Below are positions 8,605 through 17,423 of a stretch of DNA of 64,000 bases, piece after piece (the first letter of the stretch is position 1; each line of letters opens with the position of its first letter). The stretch comes from Pseudomonas sp. TCU-HL1 (lineage in GTDB: Bacteria > Pseudomonadota > Gammaproteobacteria > Pseudomonadales > Pseudomonadaceae): positions 2,914,001-2,978,000 of the forward strand of contig NZ_CP015992.1 in the NCBI RefSeq assembly GCF_001708505.1. Direction: 5' to 3'. The notes beneath the pieces were generated by a model. That model ran no database searches. It saw only the letters and a program-made list of their open reading frames with translations, and was not told the DNA's origin. Both the position numbers and the translations under genes were made by a program.

Positions 8605-10325
8605 CAGCCGCGCTCCCGTACCGCGTTCCAGCGCTTCAGGAATGCCTGGGCGTCCACTTCTCCAGTGATGCGACTGTCACGACGTTCCTGGCCGTCGGGG
8701 CCGATCCACAGCAGCGTCGGCGGGCCGAGCACCTGGTAGCGGTCGAGCAGGGCACGGCTGTTGGCGTCACTGCGGGTCACGTCCGGACGCACGACTCGCA
8801 CGCCGGTCAGGCTCGCCTGCACCTCGGCGTTGCCGAACACCTCCTTCTCCATGACCTTGCAGGACACGCACCAGTCCGCGTAGTAGTCCACCAGTACCCA
8901 TTGCCCCTGGGCCCTGGCAGTCGCCAGTGCGCGGTCCAGGGTAGCGGGGTCGCTGAAGTGGGTATTGCTGCTTGCTACGGCGACCGGAGCAATGGCGCCG
9001 GCGGTGTAAACCGCCAGCGGTCGTCGGATATCCGTCGCGCCGCCTGCGGCGCCAATCAGCATGCTCATGCCCCACAGGCCCAGCACCATACCGGCGGCGC
9101 GAGCGGGTGCTTGCCGGGAGGAGTGGAAGAGGGCGGTGGCCAGGCTGACCAACCAGACACCCCAGAGGGTCAGCCACAGGCCGTCGGCCAGCAGCGGTCT
9201 GGCGACGAACAGCGCCGCCGCGAGGAAGAGGAACCCGAACACGCCCTTGACCCGCTCCATCCAGGCACCGGGCTTGGGCAGGAAGCGATTGCCAAGCGTC
9301 ACCAGCAACAGCAGCGGCGTGCCGATGCCCAGGCCCAGGGCGAACAGCACCAGGCCGCCCTGCACGGCGCTGCCGCTCTGGGCGATGAACAGCAGTGCGG
9401 CGGCCAGCGGCGCGGTCATGCAGGGGCCAACCAGCAGGCCGGACAGCAAGCCGAGTAGGCCGGCACCCAGTAGGCTGCCGCCTTTCTGCTTGCGTCCGGC
9501 ATGCTCCAGTCGATCACGCAGGGCTGTCGGCAGTTGCAGCTCGAACACCCCGAACATGGGCAGGGCGAGCAGCACGAACACCCCGGCGAAACTCGCCAGC
9601 AGCCAGGGTTGCTGCAGCGCCGCCTGCAGGTTGGCACCCAGCAGCGCGGCCACCACGCCCAGGCCGGCGTAGACCAGCGCCATGGCCACCACGTAAGTGC
9701 CAGCAAGCGCGAAACCGCGATGCGGAGAGGCGCCGCCGCCCACCACTATGCCGGCGAGGATCGGTAGCATCGGCAAAGAACAGGGGGTGAAAGCCAGCAA
9801 CAGCCCCAGGCCGAAGAACAGCAGCAGGCTCAAGGCCAGCGACCGCTGTTGCAGGCCGTTGGCCAGGGCCTGGTCTTCGGCCTGCATGGCGCCTGGTTCG
9901 GCGGCGCTGCTGGCTCTCAGTACAACATCGCGGCTTTGTGGCGGATAGCAGAGGCCGGCATCGGCGCAGCCCTGCCAGCCCAAACGCATGCGCTCACCAG
10001 CTCCTGGTGGGACCTCCAGAGTCAGGCTGTGGCGATAGACCTCGGTGTCGCCAAAGAACTCGTCGCTATGGGGTTCGCCCGTCGGCAGGCTGGGGCGGCT
10101 TGTCTCGGCCAGCCCCTGGAGTTGCAGGCGCTGCTTGTACAGGTAGTAGCCGGGTGCTATCTGCCAGTGCAGCCGGGTGGCACCGTTCTCCAGCGCTGTG
10201 ACGCTGAGGGCGAAGGCCCGGTCCACCGGGAGGAAGTCGGGTTGCGCGCCATTGCCCAGCAGCCCGCCGGCCGACGAGGCCAGTCCGGGCAATAGCAGGA
10301 ACAGCGCAAGCATCAGGACTCGCAT
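8604..10325 (-). CDS. dsbD: DsbD-type thiol:disulfide interchange protein
   Basis: A 573-residue inner-membrane electron conduit. It has a signal peptide (to about residue 19), an N-terminal alpha domain with the Cys pair C120/C126 (GWQGCADAGLCYPPQS), eight predicted membrane segments with the two intramembrane cysteines in FTPCSLPMLP and VGPCMTAPLAAA, and a C-terminal gamma thioredoxin domain with DYYADWCVSCKVMEKEVFG. It moves reducing power from cytoplasmic thioredoxin to the periplasm. It is the first gene of a leftward operon that is divergent from dsbRS, with four TTAA half-sites in the shared promoter region. It is probably a second DsbD paralogue (DsbD2-like). Confidence 0.93.
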   Translation of the reverse strand: MRVLMLALFLLLPGLASSAGGLLGNGAQPDFLPVDRAFALSVTALENGATRLHWQIAPGYYLYKQRLQLQGLAETSRPSLPTGEPHSDEFFGDTEVYRHSLTLEVPPGAGERMRLGWQGCADAGLCYPPQSRDVVLRASSAAEPGAMQAEDQALANGLQQRSLALSLLLFFGLGLLLAFTPCSLPMLPILAGIVVGGGASPHRGFALAGTYVVAMALVYAGLGVVAALLGANLQAALQQPWLLASFAGVFVLLALPMFGVFELQLPTALRDRLEHAGRKQKGGSLLGAGLLGLLSGLLVGPCMTAPLAAALLFIAQSGSAVQGGLVLFALGLGIGTPLLLLVTLGNRFLPKPGAWMERVKGVFGFLFLAAALFVARPLLADGLWLTLWGVWLVSLATALFHSSRQAPARAAGMVLGLWGMSMLIGAAGGATDIRRPLAVYTAGAIAPVAVASSNTHFSDPATLDRALATARAQGQWVLVDYYADWCVSCKVMEKEVFGNAEVQASLTGVRVVRPDVTRSDANSRALLDRYQVLGPPTLLWIGPDGQERRDSRITGEVDAQAFLKRWNAVRERG

Positions 10326-10370
10326 GAAGGCTCCATTGCGGTTTCAGGTGTACGGAATATTGTGCGGGTG

Positions 10371-10414
10371 GCATTAACGGGGCGTTAACAGGCTGCATTA
10401 ATGTCGCCTTAATC
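10371..10414. promoter_or_regulatory. Four tandem GCNTTAA half-sites in the dsbD/dsbR divergent promoter
   Basis: GCATTAACG (10371), GCGTTAACA (10382), GCATTAATG (10395) and GCCTTAATC (10406) lie in the same orientation at spacings of 11, 13 and 11 bp. Direct repeats at one helical turn are how OmpR-class regulators bind, so these are probable DsbR boxes controlling both directions. Confidence 0.65.
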
Positions 10415-10456
10415 GGTAAGGTCGACCATCGACACCCTTTCAGCGGACGTGACCCC

Positions 10457-11146
10457 ATGCATGTGCTCCTCGCCGAAGACGACGCCCTGATCGCCAGCGG
10501 CATCGTTGCCGGCCTCCTGGCCCAGGGCCTGACCGTCGACCACGCCGCCACGGCGGTCAGCGCCGAGGCAATGCTGCGCACGGCACGCTTCGATGTGCTG
10601 ATCCTCGATCTCGGTCTGCCCGACGAAGACGGCATCGACCTGCTGCGGCGGCTGCGCCAGCGGGGGCTCGAACTGCCGGTGCTGATCCTCACTGCACGGG
10701 ATGCAGTGAGCGACCGGGTAATCGGCCTGCAGGCCGGCGCCGACGATTACCTGCTCAAACCCTTCGACCTGCGCGAACTGGCGGCGCGCCTGCATACCCT
10801 GATGCGTCGGGTGTCCGGGCGCAGCGTGAACCTCATCGAACACGGCCCGCTGCGCTACGACCCGAGCAGTTGCGAAGCGCGGCTGGATGGCCGCCCCGTG
10901 GAGCTCTCGCGGCGCGAGCTGGCGCTGTTGCAGGCGCTGCTGAACAATCCTGGGCGCGTGCTCAGTGCCGATCAACTCAAGGACGCGGTCTACGGCTTTG
11001 CCGAGGACGTGGAGAGCAATGCCCTGAACGTGCATATCCATCACCTGCGCCGCAAGCTCGGCAGCGGCATCGTCGAGACTGTACGTGGCCTGGGTTACCG
11101 CCTGGGACCGGCCAGCAGCGATACCGGACAGGAGACGACGCCATGA
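10457..11146 (+). CDS. dsbR: OmpR-family response regulator (DsbR-like)
   Basis: A 229-residue response regulator with a receiver domain at 1-115 (acidic pair in LLAEDDA, phosphoacceptor D51 in LILDLGLPDEDG, K101 in LLKPFD) and a winged-helix output domain at about 130-220. It overlaps the sensor gene by ATGA at 11143-11146. Position and partners match P. aeruginosa PA2479 (DsbR), reported to control the dsb genes in response to copper. That function is inferred from the family and the context, not shown here. Confidence 0.88.
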   Translation: MHVLLAEDDALIASGIVAGLLAQGLTVDHAATAVSAEAMLRTARFDVLILDLGLPDEDGIDLLRRLRQRGLELPVLILTARDAVSDRVIGLQAGADDYLLKPFDLRELAARLHTLMRRVSGRSVNLIEHGPLRYDPSSCEARLDGRPVELSRRELALLQALLNNPGRVLSADQLKDAVYGFAEDVESNALNVHIHHLRRKLGSGIVETVRGLGYRLGPASSDTGQETTP

Positions 11147-12465
11147 GCCTGCGCCTGCGCCTGACCCTGATGCTCGGCTCCGCCTTCGTGCTGCTCTGGA
11201 CCCTGGCCGCCACCTGGATGCTCTACGACTTGCGCAACGAGATGATGCGTTCCCTGGACGAGCGGCTGGGGGCTTCCGCACGGATGGTGGCCGGCCTGCT
11301 CGAACAGTTGCCGCAACCCGTGGCCAGCGATGGCACACGCAAGCCCATCAGCGCCGAGCGGCTGGGTATTCCCAATGGGCTGGCCTGCCAGGTCAGCTCC
11401 TTGCGGGGCGAGGTACTGGCCCGCAGCCACACGGCGCCGGGCCAGCAACTGGACGCCGAGCGCGCGGGATTTCATGACCAGATGATCGAAGGCGTGCCCT
11501 GGCGCAGCTTCACCCTGTTGGACGGCGAACTGCGCGTCACCACGGCCGATCGCCTGGACGAGCGCGCCACCCTGGGGCGCTCGGTGCTGCTGGCGGCCGC
11601 GGTGCCGGTAGCGGTAGCCCTGCTGGGCAGCCTTGGCCTGCTCTGGCTTGGCCTGGGTCGCGGGCTGGCACCGCTGCAGCGCATCCGCGAAGCGCTTACC
11701 TGGCGCAGCGCGGACTCCCTCCAGCCCTTGCAGGTGGGCGCCTTGCCCGGCGAGTTGCAGCCCCTGGTGGAAACGCAGAACCAGCTGTTCCAGCGCATCG
11801 CCCAGGCGCTGGAGCGCGAGCGGCGTTTCACCGGCGATGCGGCCCATGAACTGCGCAGCCCTCTCACCGCCATCAAGACCCACCTGCAGGTGGCACGCAT
11901 GACCCAGGGCGCCGCGGTGGACCAGGCGCTGGCGAATGCCGAGGCCGGGGCTGATCGTCTGCAACGGACCCTGGAGCAGTTGCTGCTGCTGGCGCGGGTG
12001 GAGGGCAGCCTGGATTTCGATGACGGCCTGCAATGCACCGCCCTCGAAGGGGCCAGGCTGGCCATCGAGGACGCCGGACCGGGAGGGCGGGAGCGCATCG
12101 AGCTGGAGCTGCCGGCGGACCTGCCTGCCGCGCCTCTGGATATACCCACTGCGCTGGTGGTGGCGGCCCTGCGCAACCTGCTGGAGAACGCCCTGCGCCA
12201 CAGCGATGCGCACGTGAAGCTGGCGCTTGAGCAGCACGGCGACCTGGTGTGCTTCAGCGTGCGCGACCGGGGCCCCGGCTTGCCGGCGGAAAAGCTGGCG
12301 TGCATGGGCCAGCGCTTCTGGCGCAGCGCCGACAGCGGCGGCAGTGGCCTGGGGCTGTCCATCGTCCAGGCCATCGCCGAGCGCTGCGGTTGCAACCTGG
12401 AATTCGCCAATTCCGAGGATGGCCTGGAGGTGAAGCTGGCGGTGCGGTTGCAGCCAGCGGGTTGA
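11143..12465 (+). CDS. dsbS: Sensor histidine kinase (DsbS-like), with Cys82 in the sensor domain
   Basis: A 440-residue inner-membrane kinase. Membrane segments lie at about 7-29 and 147-172 and flank a periplasmic sensor region. A single sensor-region cysteine lies at residue 82 (NGLACQVSS), the position I recall being reported as the Cu(I)-sensing Cys of DsbS. A HAMP-like linker follows, then the H box GDAAHELRSPLTAIKTHL with His235, the N box LRNLLENALRHS and G boxes RDRGPGLP and GSGLGLSIV. I start it at ATG 11143, overlapping dsbR and preceded by GGAG; the upstream open frame is a shadow. Confidence 0.88.
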   Translation: MSLRLRLTLMLGSAFVLLWTLAATWMLYDLRNEMMRSLDERLGASARMVAGLLEQLPQPVASDGTRKPISAERLGIPNGLACQVSSLRGEVLARSHTAPGQQLDAERAGFHDQMIEGVPWRSFTLLDGELRVTTADRLDERATLGRSVLLAAAVPVAVALLGSLGLLWLGLGRGLAPLQRIREALTWRSADSLQPLQVGALPGELQPLVETQNQLFQRIAQALERERRFTGDAAHELRSPLTAIKTHLQVARMTQGAAVDQALANAEAGADRLQRTLEQLLLLARVEGSLDFDDGLQCTALEGARLAIEDAGPGGRERIELELPADLPAAPLDIPTALVVAALRNLLENALRHSDAHVKLALEQHGDLVCFSVRDRGPGLPAEKLACMGQRFWRSADSGGSGLGLSIVQAIAERCGCNLEFANSEDGLEVKLAVRLQPAG

Positions 12466-12544
12466 GGGCGATTCGTGCGGCTGACCTGTCTGCACAAAGC
12501 TGGAGAAGCAGGCCGTCGCCCCCTGCGCGTTGCTCGCGCGCGGC

Positions 12545-14470
12545 TCAGCCCCGCCGCGCCAGTACTTCGACCGCTCCCTGCACCTTGTTCGAGTACCAGA
12601 TCACCCGGCTAACGCCCCGCGTGATGGCCACGTAAGCCAGGCGCAGGCTTTCGTCCTGCATGGCCTGGTCGTAGCTGTTGCGGAAGAACCCCGAGTAGGC
12701 ATAGAGCGCATTGCGCAGCGGGTGTTTCTCGGGCGGTGCGCAGTCGTCGACGATGACCGCCACCTCACCTTGCAGGCCCTTGGCGCGATGGATGCTGTAG
12801 GCCCGCACGGGCAGCGCCGAATCGAGTTGGGCCTGGATCTGCCGGAGCGGCTCGTTGCGCCGGGAGAGCAGCAGCACGGGATTGCGGTCGGCGTTCGCGC
12901 GGCTCGCTACATGCGCGCACTGCGCCTGGATTTCCTGGACCAGTTCCGGCAGGCGTGACTTGAGATCGAAGCGGCTCACCAGCTTTACCCCGTGATCGCA
13001 GGGCTGCATGGCCTTGAAGGCCTTGCACACCTTGGCCTGCTTGAACGCCACGCCCTCCAGCACCGCCTCGCCATCACGCAGGATCGGCTCGATGGAGCGG
13101 TAGTTGGTTTCCAGCATCAGGACGGCGCTTTTCCGGGTCTTGCCCTTGCTGGGAAAGTGTTTGTCGAAGTCCATGAACAACTCCGGCGAGCTGCCGCGCC
13201 AGCCGTAGATGGACTGCCAGTCGTCGCCGATGGCCATCAGGCTTACCGCTTCGCCCTGGCGCGACAGGGCCCGATGCAGGGCCTGTAGCCATTGGACGAT
13301 CTGCGGCGAGATGTCCTGGAATTCATCGATCAGCAGATGGCTGAAGGGCGCCAGGGCCTGGACCGGTACACCCTCGCCCCTGGCCAGCACTTCGCCCAGG
13401 CGCTGGAAGGCGGCGTTGAAGGTCATCAGGCCTTGCTGCTGCAACAGGGCGTCGAAGTGCTTCCAGAACTGCACCAGGGCTTCGACGAAGGTGCGCTCCC
13501 GTGCCGAGCAGGCCAGTTCGCGGCCTTTCAGCTTATCGGGGCGGATGCCGATGCTCTCCATGAAGCCTGCCTGCACATAAAACGCCTCGAACAGCGGCAG
13601 CGGGGTGAATTCGCCGGTCAGCGTGAAGCCGTCCAGCGGCGCCTTGGGTATACGCGCGGGCTGGCCTTCGGCGGGGGCGGGCAGGGGTGGGAGGTCCAGC
13701 AGGCCATGCACCCGCTCGCGGAAGTCCACCTCCGCTGCGTAGCACGCCTGATAGGCCTGTTGCAGCAGGCGTTGCTGGGCCGGGCGCAGGCGGCCGGCAA
13801 GCAGCGGGTTGTCCGGCTCGCCGGCGACGGCATCGTCCAGTTGCTCGAACCAGCGCGGATTACCCAGCAGGTCCTTGGCCAGGGTGCCCATGGCCGAGTG
13901 GAAGGTGCGCACGCACTGGCGCGCCTGGGCGCCATCGAAGGGGAACTGCCAGAAGGCCAGGACCTTCAGCAATTGCTCGCGGAGCTGGGCGCAGGAGGCG
14001 TTGGTGAAGGAAATGACGGTGAGCCGCTCCGGCGCCACGCCCATGTGGCAGAGCATGAACACCACCCGTAGCACCAGGGTGGTGGACTTGCCGGAACCGG
14101 CGCCAGCGAAGATGCGGGTGAGCGGGGCGCGGCCGAGGATCATCGCCCATTGCTCGTCGGAGGGCGGGCTGACCACGCCAGCCGCCACGGCCTGGGCCAC
14201 GCGCTCACGCATGGCATCCGCCTGCGCGTCGGTCTGCTTCATCCGGGCGCCGCTGTAGATACCCTCGTCGGGCGTCTTGCGCGGTTTGGCGGGGCCATCG
14301 CCTGCGGCGGCTTTCTTCGTGCCAGCGGCCTTGGCCTTGCCGGTGTTGGCAGACTTCTTCGCCCGTGGCGTGGGTTTGCGGAGCTGCGCGGCCGCTTCGC
14401 TTTCGGCGCGCAAGTACTCGGTGGTTCGCGGGAAGTAACGCGCCAGGGCGCGTTTCATGGCAGACAGCAT
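12545..14470 (-). CDS. UvrD/Rep-type superfamily 1 DNA helicase with a basic N-terminal tail
   Basis: A 641-residue ATP-dependent 3'-5' helicase. Walker A is FAGAGSGKSTT (about residue 120), motif Ia VISFTNASCAQLREQL, Walker B LIDEFQDIS (about 382), motif III GDDWQSIYGWRGS, motif IV METNYRS-like LETNYRS, motif V YSIHRAKGLQGEVAV and motif VI LAYVAITRGVSRVIW. Residues 25-70 are a Lys/Ala/Pro-rich tail (KPTPRAKKSA, AGTKKAAAG), unusual for UvrD and possibly a DNA-binding extension. The start is the ATG at 14470, seven bases after AGGGAT; longer upstream frames run into a REP region. Its exact repair role is unknown. Confidence 0.88.
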   Translation of the reverse strand: MLSAMKRALARYFPRTTEYLRAESEAAAQLRKPTPRAKKSANTGKAKAAGTKKAAAGDGPAKPRKTPDEGIYSGARMKQTDAQADAMRERVAQAVAAGVVSPPSDEQWAMILGRAPLTRIFAGAGSGKSTTLVLRVVFMLCHMGVAPERLTVISFTNASCAQLREQLLKVLAFWQFPFDGAQARQCVRTFHSAMGTLAKDLLGNPRWFEQLDDAVAGEPDNPLLAGRLRPAQQRLLQQAYQACYAAEVDFRERVHGLLDLPPLPAPAEGQPARIPKAPLDGFTLTGEFTPLPLFEAFYVQAGFMESIGIRPDKLKGRELACSARERTFVEALVQFWKHFDALLQQQGLMTFNAAFQRLGEVLARGEGVPVQALAPFSHLLIDEFQDISPQIVQWLQALHRALSRQGEAVSLMAIGDDWQSIYGWRGSSPELFMDFDKHFPSKGKTRKSAVLMLETNYRSIEPILRDGEAVLEGVAFKQAKVCKAFKAMQPCDHGVKLVSRFDLKSRLPELVQEIQAQCAHVASRANADRNPVLLLSRRNEPLRQIQAQLDSALPVRAYSIHRAKGLQGEVAVIVDDCAPPEKHPLRNALYAYSGFFRNSYDQAMQDESLRLAYVAITRGVSRVIWYSNKVQGAVEVLARRG

Positions 14471-14578
14471 TGGATCGATCCCTGTAACCACGACAAAGCG
14501 CGGGATTCTAAGCGCTTTTCCCCGAAGACTGGATGGTGGCGGATTGGCTTCAGATAGAGGCGGAGGTTGGCCTTTCCT

Positions 14579-14604
14579 TGTGGGGGCGATTTCAATCGCC
14601 AAGG
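14579..14604. repeat. GTGGGGGCGATTTCAATCGC-type repeat
   Basis: A short palindromic repeat (GGCGATTTCAATCGCC core) that recurs at 15438 and, with one change, at 45468; related GGAGCGACTTCAGTCGC forms occur at 19323 and 26061. Confidence 0.7.
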
Positions 14605-14670
14605 ATGGCGAAGCCGCCCCGCGAAGTTCGGCTGGCGAACCCGCGGTCCGCTTGGCGCCCACAGTTGCCC

Positions 14671-14725
14671 GTAGGGTGCGCCGTGCGCACAAACCCCAAT
14701 GCCCGGTGCGCGCGGCGCACCCTAC
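14671..14725. repeat. REP doublet (REPIN-like)
   Basis: GTAGGGTGCGCCGTGCGCAC faces GGTGCGCGCGGCGCACCCTA across a short spacer, at the 3' side of the gluconokinase gene. Confidence 0.85.
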
Positions 14726-14746
14726 CATCGGATACGGTTTCGTTCT

Positions 14747-15268
14747 TCACGCCGGCGCGTGGTGCTGCCACCACTGGTGGATGGCGCTGGCCAGTTCGCC
14801 AACCGACTGGGTGGCGTCGAGGATCAGGGTCAACGGCTCGTCCAGCGGCTCTTCCAGGTCGGCGAACTGGCTGTCCAGCAGGCTGGCCGGCATGAAGTGC
14901 CCGCGCCGTCGCTCCATGCGCTCGGCGGCGGCGGTGGGAGAGAGTTGCAGATAAGCGAATCCCACCCCCGGAAAGGCATGGCGCAGGCCATCGCGGTAGG
15001 AACGCTTCAAGGCGGAACACGTAAGGATGGGATGCTCGCCTGCGCGGTAGGTCTGCTTAAGCTGTTTTTCGAGCGCATGCAGCCAGTTGGCTCTGTCCTT
15101 GTCGGTCAAGGGCTGGCCAGCGCTCATCTTCTGGATGTTGCGGTCGGGGTGGAAGGCATCCCCCTCGATCAACCGCGCCCCGCTGCGCACCTCCAGCGCC
15201 CGTGCCACGGCAGACTTCCCGCTACCGGCAACACCCATGATCACCACTGCGTTTATGGGCTCGTACAT
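14747..15268 (-). CDS. gntK: Gluconokinase
   Basis: A 173-residue kinase that phosphorylates gluconate to 6-phosphogluconate for the Entner-Doudoroff route. The P-loop is IMGVAGSGKSAVA at residues 10-22, followed by the family signature EGDAFHPDRNIQKMSAGQPL, the CSALKRSYRD motif and RRGHFMPASLLDSQF. The length matches the small GntK/IdnK family. It stands alone with REP elements on both sides, so it is likely monocistronic. No gntR-type regulator is adjacent. Confidence 0.93.
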   Translation of the reverse strand: MYEPINAVVIMGVAGSGKSAVARALEVRSGARLIEGDAFHPDRNIQKMSAGQPLTDKDRANWLHALEKQLKQTYRAGEHPILTCSALKRSYRDGLRHAFPGVGFAYLQLSPTAAAERMERRRGHFMPASLLDSQFADLEEPLDEPLTLILDATQSVGELASAIHQWWQHHAPA

Positions 15269-15350
15269 CGCGTCATCTCTGCTGCTGGTACTTAAACAGT
15301 AGGCAATGTGAGCGAAAAGAGGGGTTCAGGAAGCTAACTCAGTGCAATCC

Positions 15351-15470
15351 GTAGGATGGGTTGAGGGACGAAACCCATCGATTGGACTGCCTGATGGGTT
15401 TCGCTGCGCTCTACCACATCCTACGGGGCTGCTTCGTTGTGGGGGCGATTTCAATCGCGAATGAATTCCG
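15351..15470. repeat. Inverted GTAGGATGGGTT repeat pair followed by a GGGGGCGATTTCAATCGC repeat
   Basis: GTAGGATGGGTT with AAACCCATC faces GATGGGTTTCG with CATCCTAC (15351-15424), a second REP family. It is followed by the palindromic GGCGATTTCAATCGC repeat and GAATGAATTC. Confidence 0.75.
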
Positions 15471-15488
15471 TCCCGCAAGTTCCTTTGG

Positions 15489-16079
15489 TCACGGCAGGCG
15501 CAATGCCCCGTGTACTGTCCCCAGGATCATTCGCTTCATCAGCTCCTGTCCCTGTTTCGACGGCAGGCCGCCGGCGTCAAGCCAGGCCGGCAGTTGGTTG
15601 AGCAGGGACACGATGCTCGCCACAGCGCCGCGCCCGGCGCTATCCAGGGGCTGGCCAGCCAGTTGCTGCAGGGGCTCCAGCAGGGCGAGCTCGTAGGCCT
15701 GGCGCAGGTCGCGGAGCTGTTCCAGGCGCTCGCCGGAGAGGCAGCGGCATTCCAGTTCAGCCAGGCGGAAATGCAGGCCCATCGCTTCATGCAGGGCCAG
15801 GTGCCCGTCGATCAACGTGGACAGCCGCGTAGCCGGATCAACGTGGCGGCGGGCCAGCGCGGCGTTATCCAGCAACTGTTCGTACAGCTCTTCGATGAAC
15901 TCGAACAGCAGCGCTTCCTTGCTTTCCACGTGGTGGTAGATGGAGCCGGCCTTGATGCCGAGATGCGCCGCGAGGTCGCGCATGCTCACCTGGCCGTATC
16001 CCTGCTCGGCGAACAGGGCCAGCGCCAGGTGGCGATTCTCCAGATAGCGGGAGCTGCGGGCGGTGGTGGCGTCGAGCAT
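15489..16079 (-). CDS. TetR-family transcriptional regulator
   Basis: A 196-residue repressor with an N-terminal helix-turn-helix (LALFAEQGYGQVSMRDLAAHLGIKAGSIYHHVESKEAL shortened: the recognition helix is GIKAGSIYHH near residue 45) and an all-helical ligand domain. I start it at 16079, where AAGGT lies eight bases upstream; ATG 16103 is also in frame. It sits next to a toxin-antitoxin pair and an orphan gluconokinase, so its target is not evident. Confidence 0.85.
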   Translation of the reverse strand: MLDATTARSSRYLENRHLALALFAEQGYGQVSMRDLAAHLGIKAGSIYHHVESKEALLFEFIEELYEQLLDNAALARRHVDPATRLSTLIDGHLALHEAMGLHFRLAELECRCLSGERLEQLRDLRQAYELALLEPLQQLAGQPLDSAGRGAVASIVSLLNQLPAWLDAGGLPSKQGQELMKRMILGTVHGALRLP

Positions 16080-16231
16080 GGCGTTGGACCTTGCGAATGG
16101 CATGCGTTGGCACTCTAGCCAGCGCAGCCAGCGTGGCCTAGGTCGAAAGCGCTCCGGTACTTTGGCGTTTTTTTCCATTGATCGGCCTGGAGGCTGGTGG
16201 ATGGGGCGTGAACGGCTACTGATATGAATGA

Positions 16232-16247
16232 AACTATTGAAATAGTT
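16232..16247. promoter_or_regulatory. Perfect inverted repeat upstream of the toxin-antitoxin operon
   Basis: AACTATT-GA-AATAGTT is a perfect seven-base inverted repeat lying 48 bp before the antitoxin start. It is a good candidate operator for autorepression by the Xre-type antitoxin. Confidence 0.6.
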
Positions 16248-16294
16248 CGGATCAGGAGTAGAGTTGAAGTCAGAGCCGTGAACCAGGAGACGCC

Positions 16295-16696
16295 ATGAAC
16301 ATTCCCGCCAGTCATGCCAGCCCCGATATCCAGAGCGGCGAAGCCGGTCGTGTCGCCCTGAAGTTCTTCTTCAACCTGATGGACAAGTGGGGGTGCACCA
16401 AGGAGCAGCAACGCACCTTGCTCGGCTCCATCGGCAACACCACCTATTTCAGCTACAAGAAGCTGCCCAGCGTGCGTCTGCCCCACGACACCCTGGAACG
16501 CATTTCCTACCTGATGGGGATTCACAAGTCCTTGCGCATCCTCTTCAGCAACCAGGAAGCGCGCGCCTACGAGTGGGTGCGCAAGCCCAACAGCGCGGCC
16601 CCGTTCAACGGTCGCAGCGCGCTGGACTACATGCTGGGTGGCCAGGTGGTGGACGTGGCCGATGTTCGTCGCTACCTCGATGGAGTGCGTGGCTGA
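16295..16696 (+). CDS. Xre/MbcA/ParS-family antitoxin
   Basis: A 133-residue antitoxin paired with the RES-domain gene that follows. The N-terminal part (about 20-75) is an Xre-like helix bundle (MDKWGCTKEQQRTLLGSIGNTTYFSYKK region) and the C-terminal part (about 85-133) is the toxin-binding domain, ending in GGQVVDVADVRRYLDG, typical of DUF2384/MbcA-ParS. AACCAGGAGACGCC gives a strong ribosome site. Its stop overlaps the toxin start (TGATG), the usual coupling of type II systems. It neutralises the toxin and probably represses its own promoter through the inverted repeat at 16232. Confidence 0.87.
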   Translation: MNIPASHASPDIQSGEAGRVALKFFFNLMDKWGCTKEQQRTLLGSIGNTTYFSYKKLPSVRLPHDTLERISYLMGIHKSLRILFSNQEARAYEWVRKPNSAAPFNGRSALDYMLGGQVVDVADVRRYLDGVRG

Positions 16697-17382
16697 TGAC
16701 CCAGGAACTGCTGGTGGAACGGATTCCCGAGTGGACCAAGGCCTACCGCCTGGTCAACAGCGCCTTCCCGCCCATCTCCGTCTTCGAAGACACCCTCGAC
16801 CCCGCTGACCTGGAACTGGCCTATGCCATCGAGGCGATGACCAATGACCGCCTGCGTGACCAGGTCGGCGAGATCGTCCGCGTCACCCCCGAGGACCGCG
16901 TGAGCGGAACCGGCGCTACGGTGGTGATGGCCGTGTTCACGCACATCGGGCGCGCCAGCCGCTTCACCGACGGCTCCTTTGGTGTCTACTACTGCGCCAG
17001 CTCCATCGATGCCGCCATCTCCGAAACCCGCTACCACCAGGAGAGTTTCTGGCGCGCGACCCAGGAGGCGAGCATCGAGATCACCCTGCGTGCCTACGTG
17101 AACAAGGTGGTCAGCCCGATGCTCGACGTGCGTGACCGCGCCGAACTGCACGACCCGGACCCGGCGAACTACGGCACCAGCCAGGCCTTCGCCGGCCTGC
17201 ACCGCAACGCGGGGCGATGGGGATTGCTGTACAGCAGCGTGCGGCTACCGGGCCATGAATGCGTGGCAGCGTTTCGCCCGCCTGCAGTGACCCTCCCGGT
17301 GCAGGGGCCGCATTTCCGCTACATCTGGGACGGCCGCACGCAGAGCATGTCCTGCGTGTTGAAAATGAGCCCCGTGGCCTGA
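16696..17382 (+). CDS. RES-domain toxin (NAD+-degrading type II toxin)
   Basis: A 228-residue RES-family toxin with an ADP-ribosyltransferase-like fold; characterised members deplete NAD+. The family signature is visible: AYRLVNSAFPP near the N-terminus (Arg18), then GRASRFTDGSFGVYYCASS (Arg/Tyr of the active site near 89-99) and AISETRYHQ (Glu near 110). All key residues appear intact, so it should be active if not bound by antitoxin. It starts at ATG 16696, overlapping the antitoxin stop. The larger frame from 16387 is a shadow of the antitoxin gene. Confidence 0.88.
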   Translation: MTQELLVERIPEWTKAYRLVNSAFPPISVFEDTLDPADLELAYAIEAMTNDRLRDQVGEIVRVTPEDRVSGTGATVVMAVFTHIGRASRFTDGSFGVYYCASSIDAAISETRYHQESFWRATQEASIEITLRAYVNKVVSPMLDVRDRAELHDPDPANYGTSQAFAGLHRNAGRWGLLYSSVRLPGHECVAAFRPPAVTLPVQGPHFRYIWDGRTQSMSCVLKMSPVA

Positions 17383-17423
17383 CCTTCGCTCGCGACGTTT
17401 TCACACGGTCTGTGATCCGGCGT

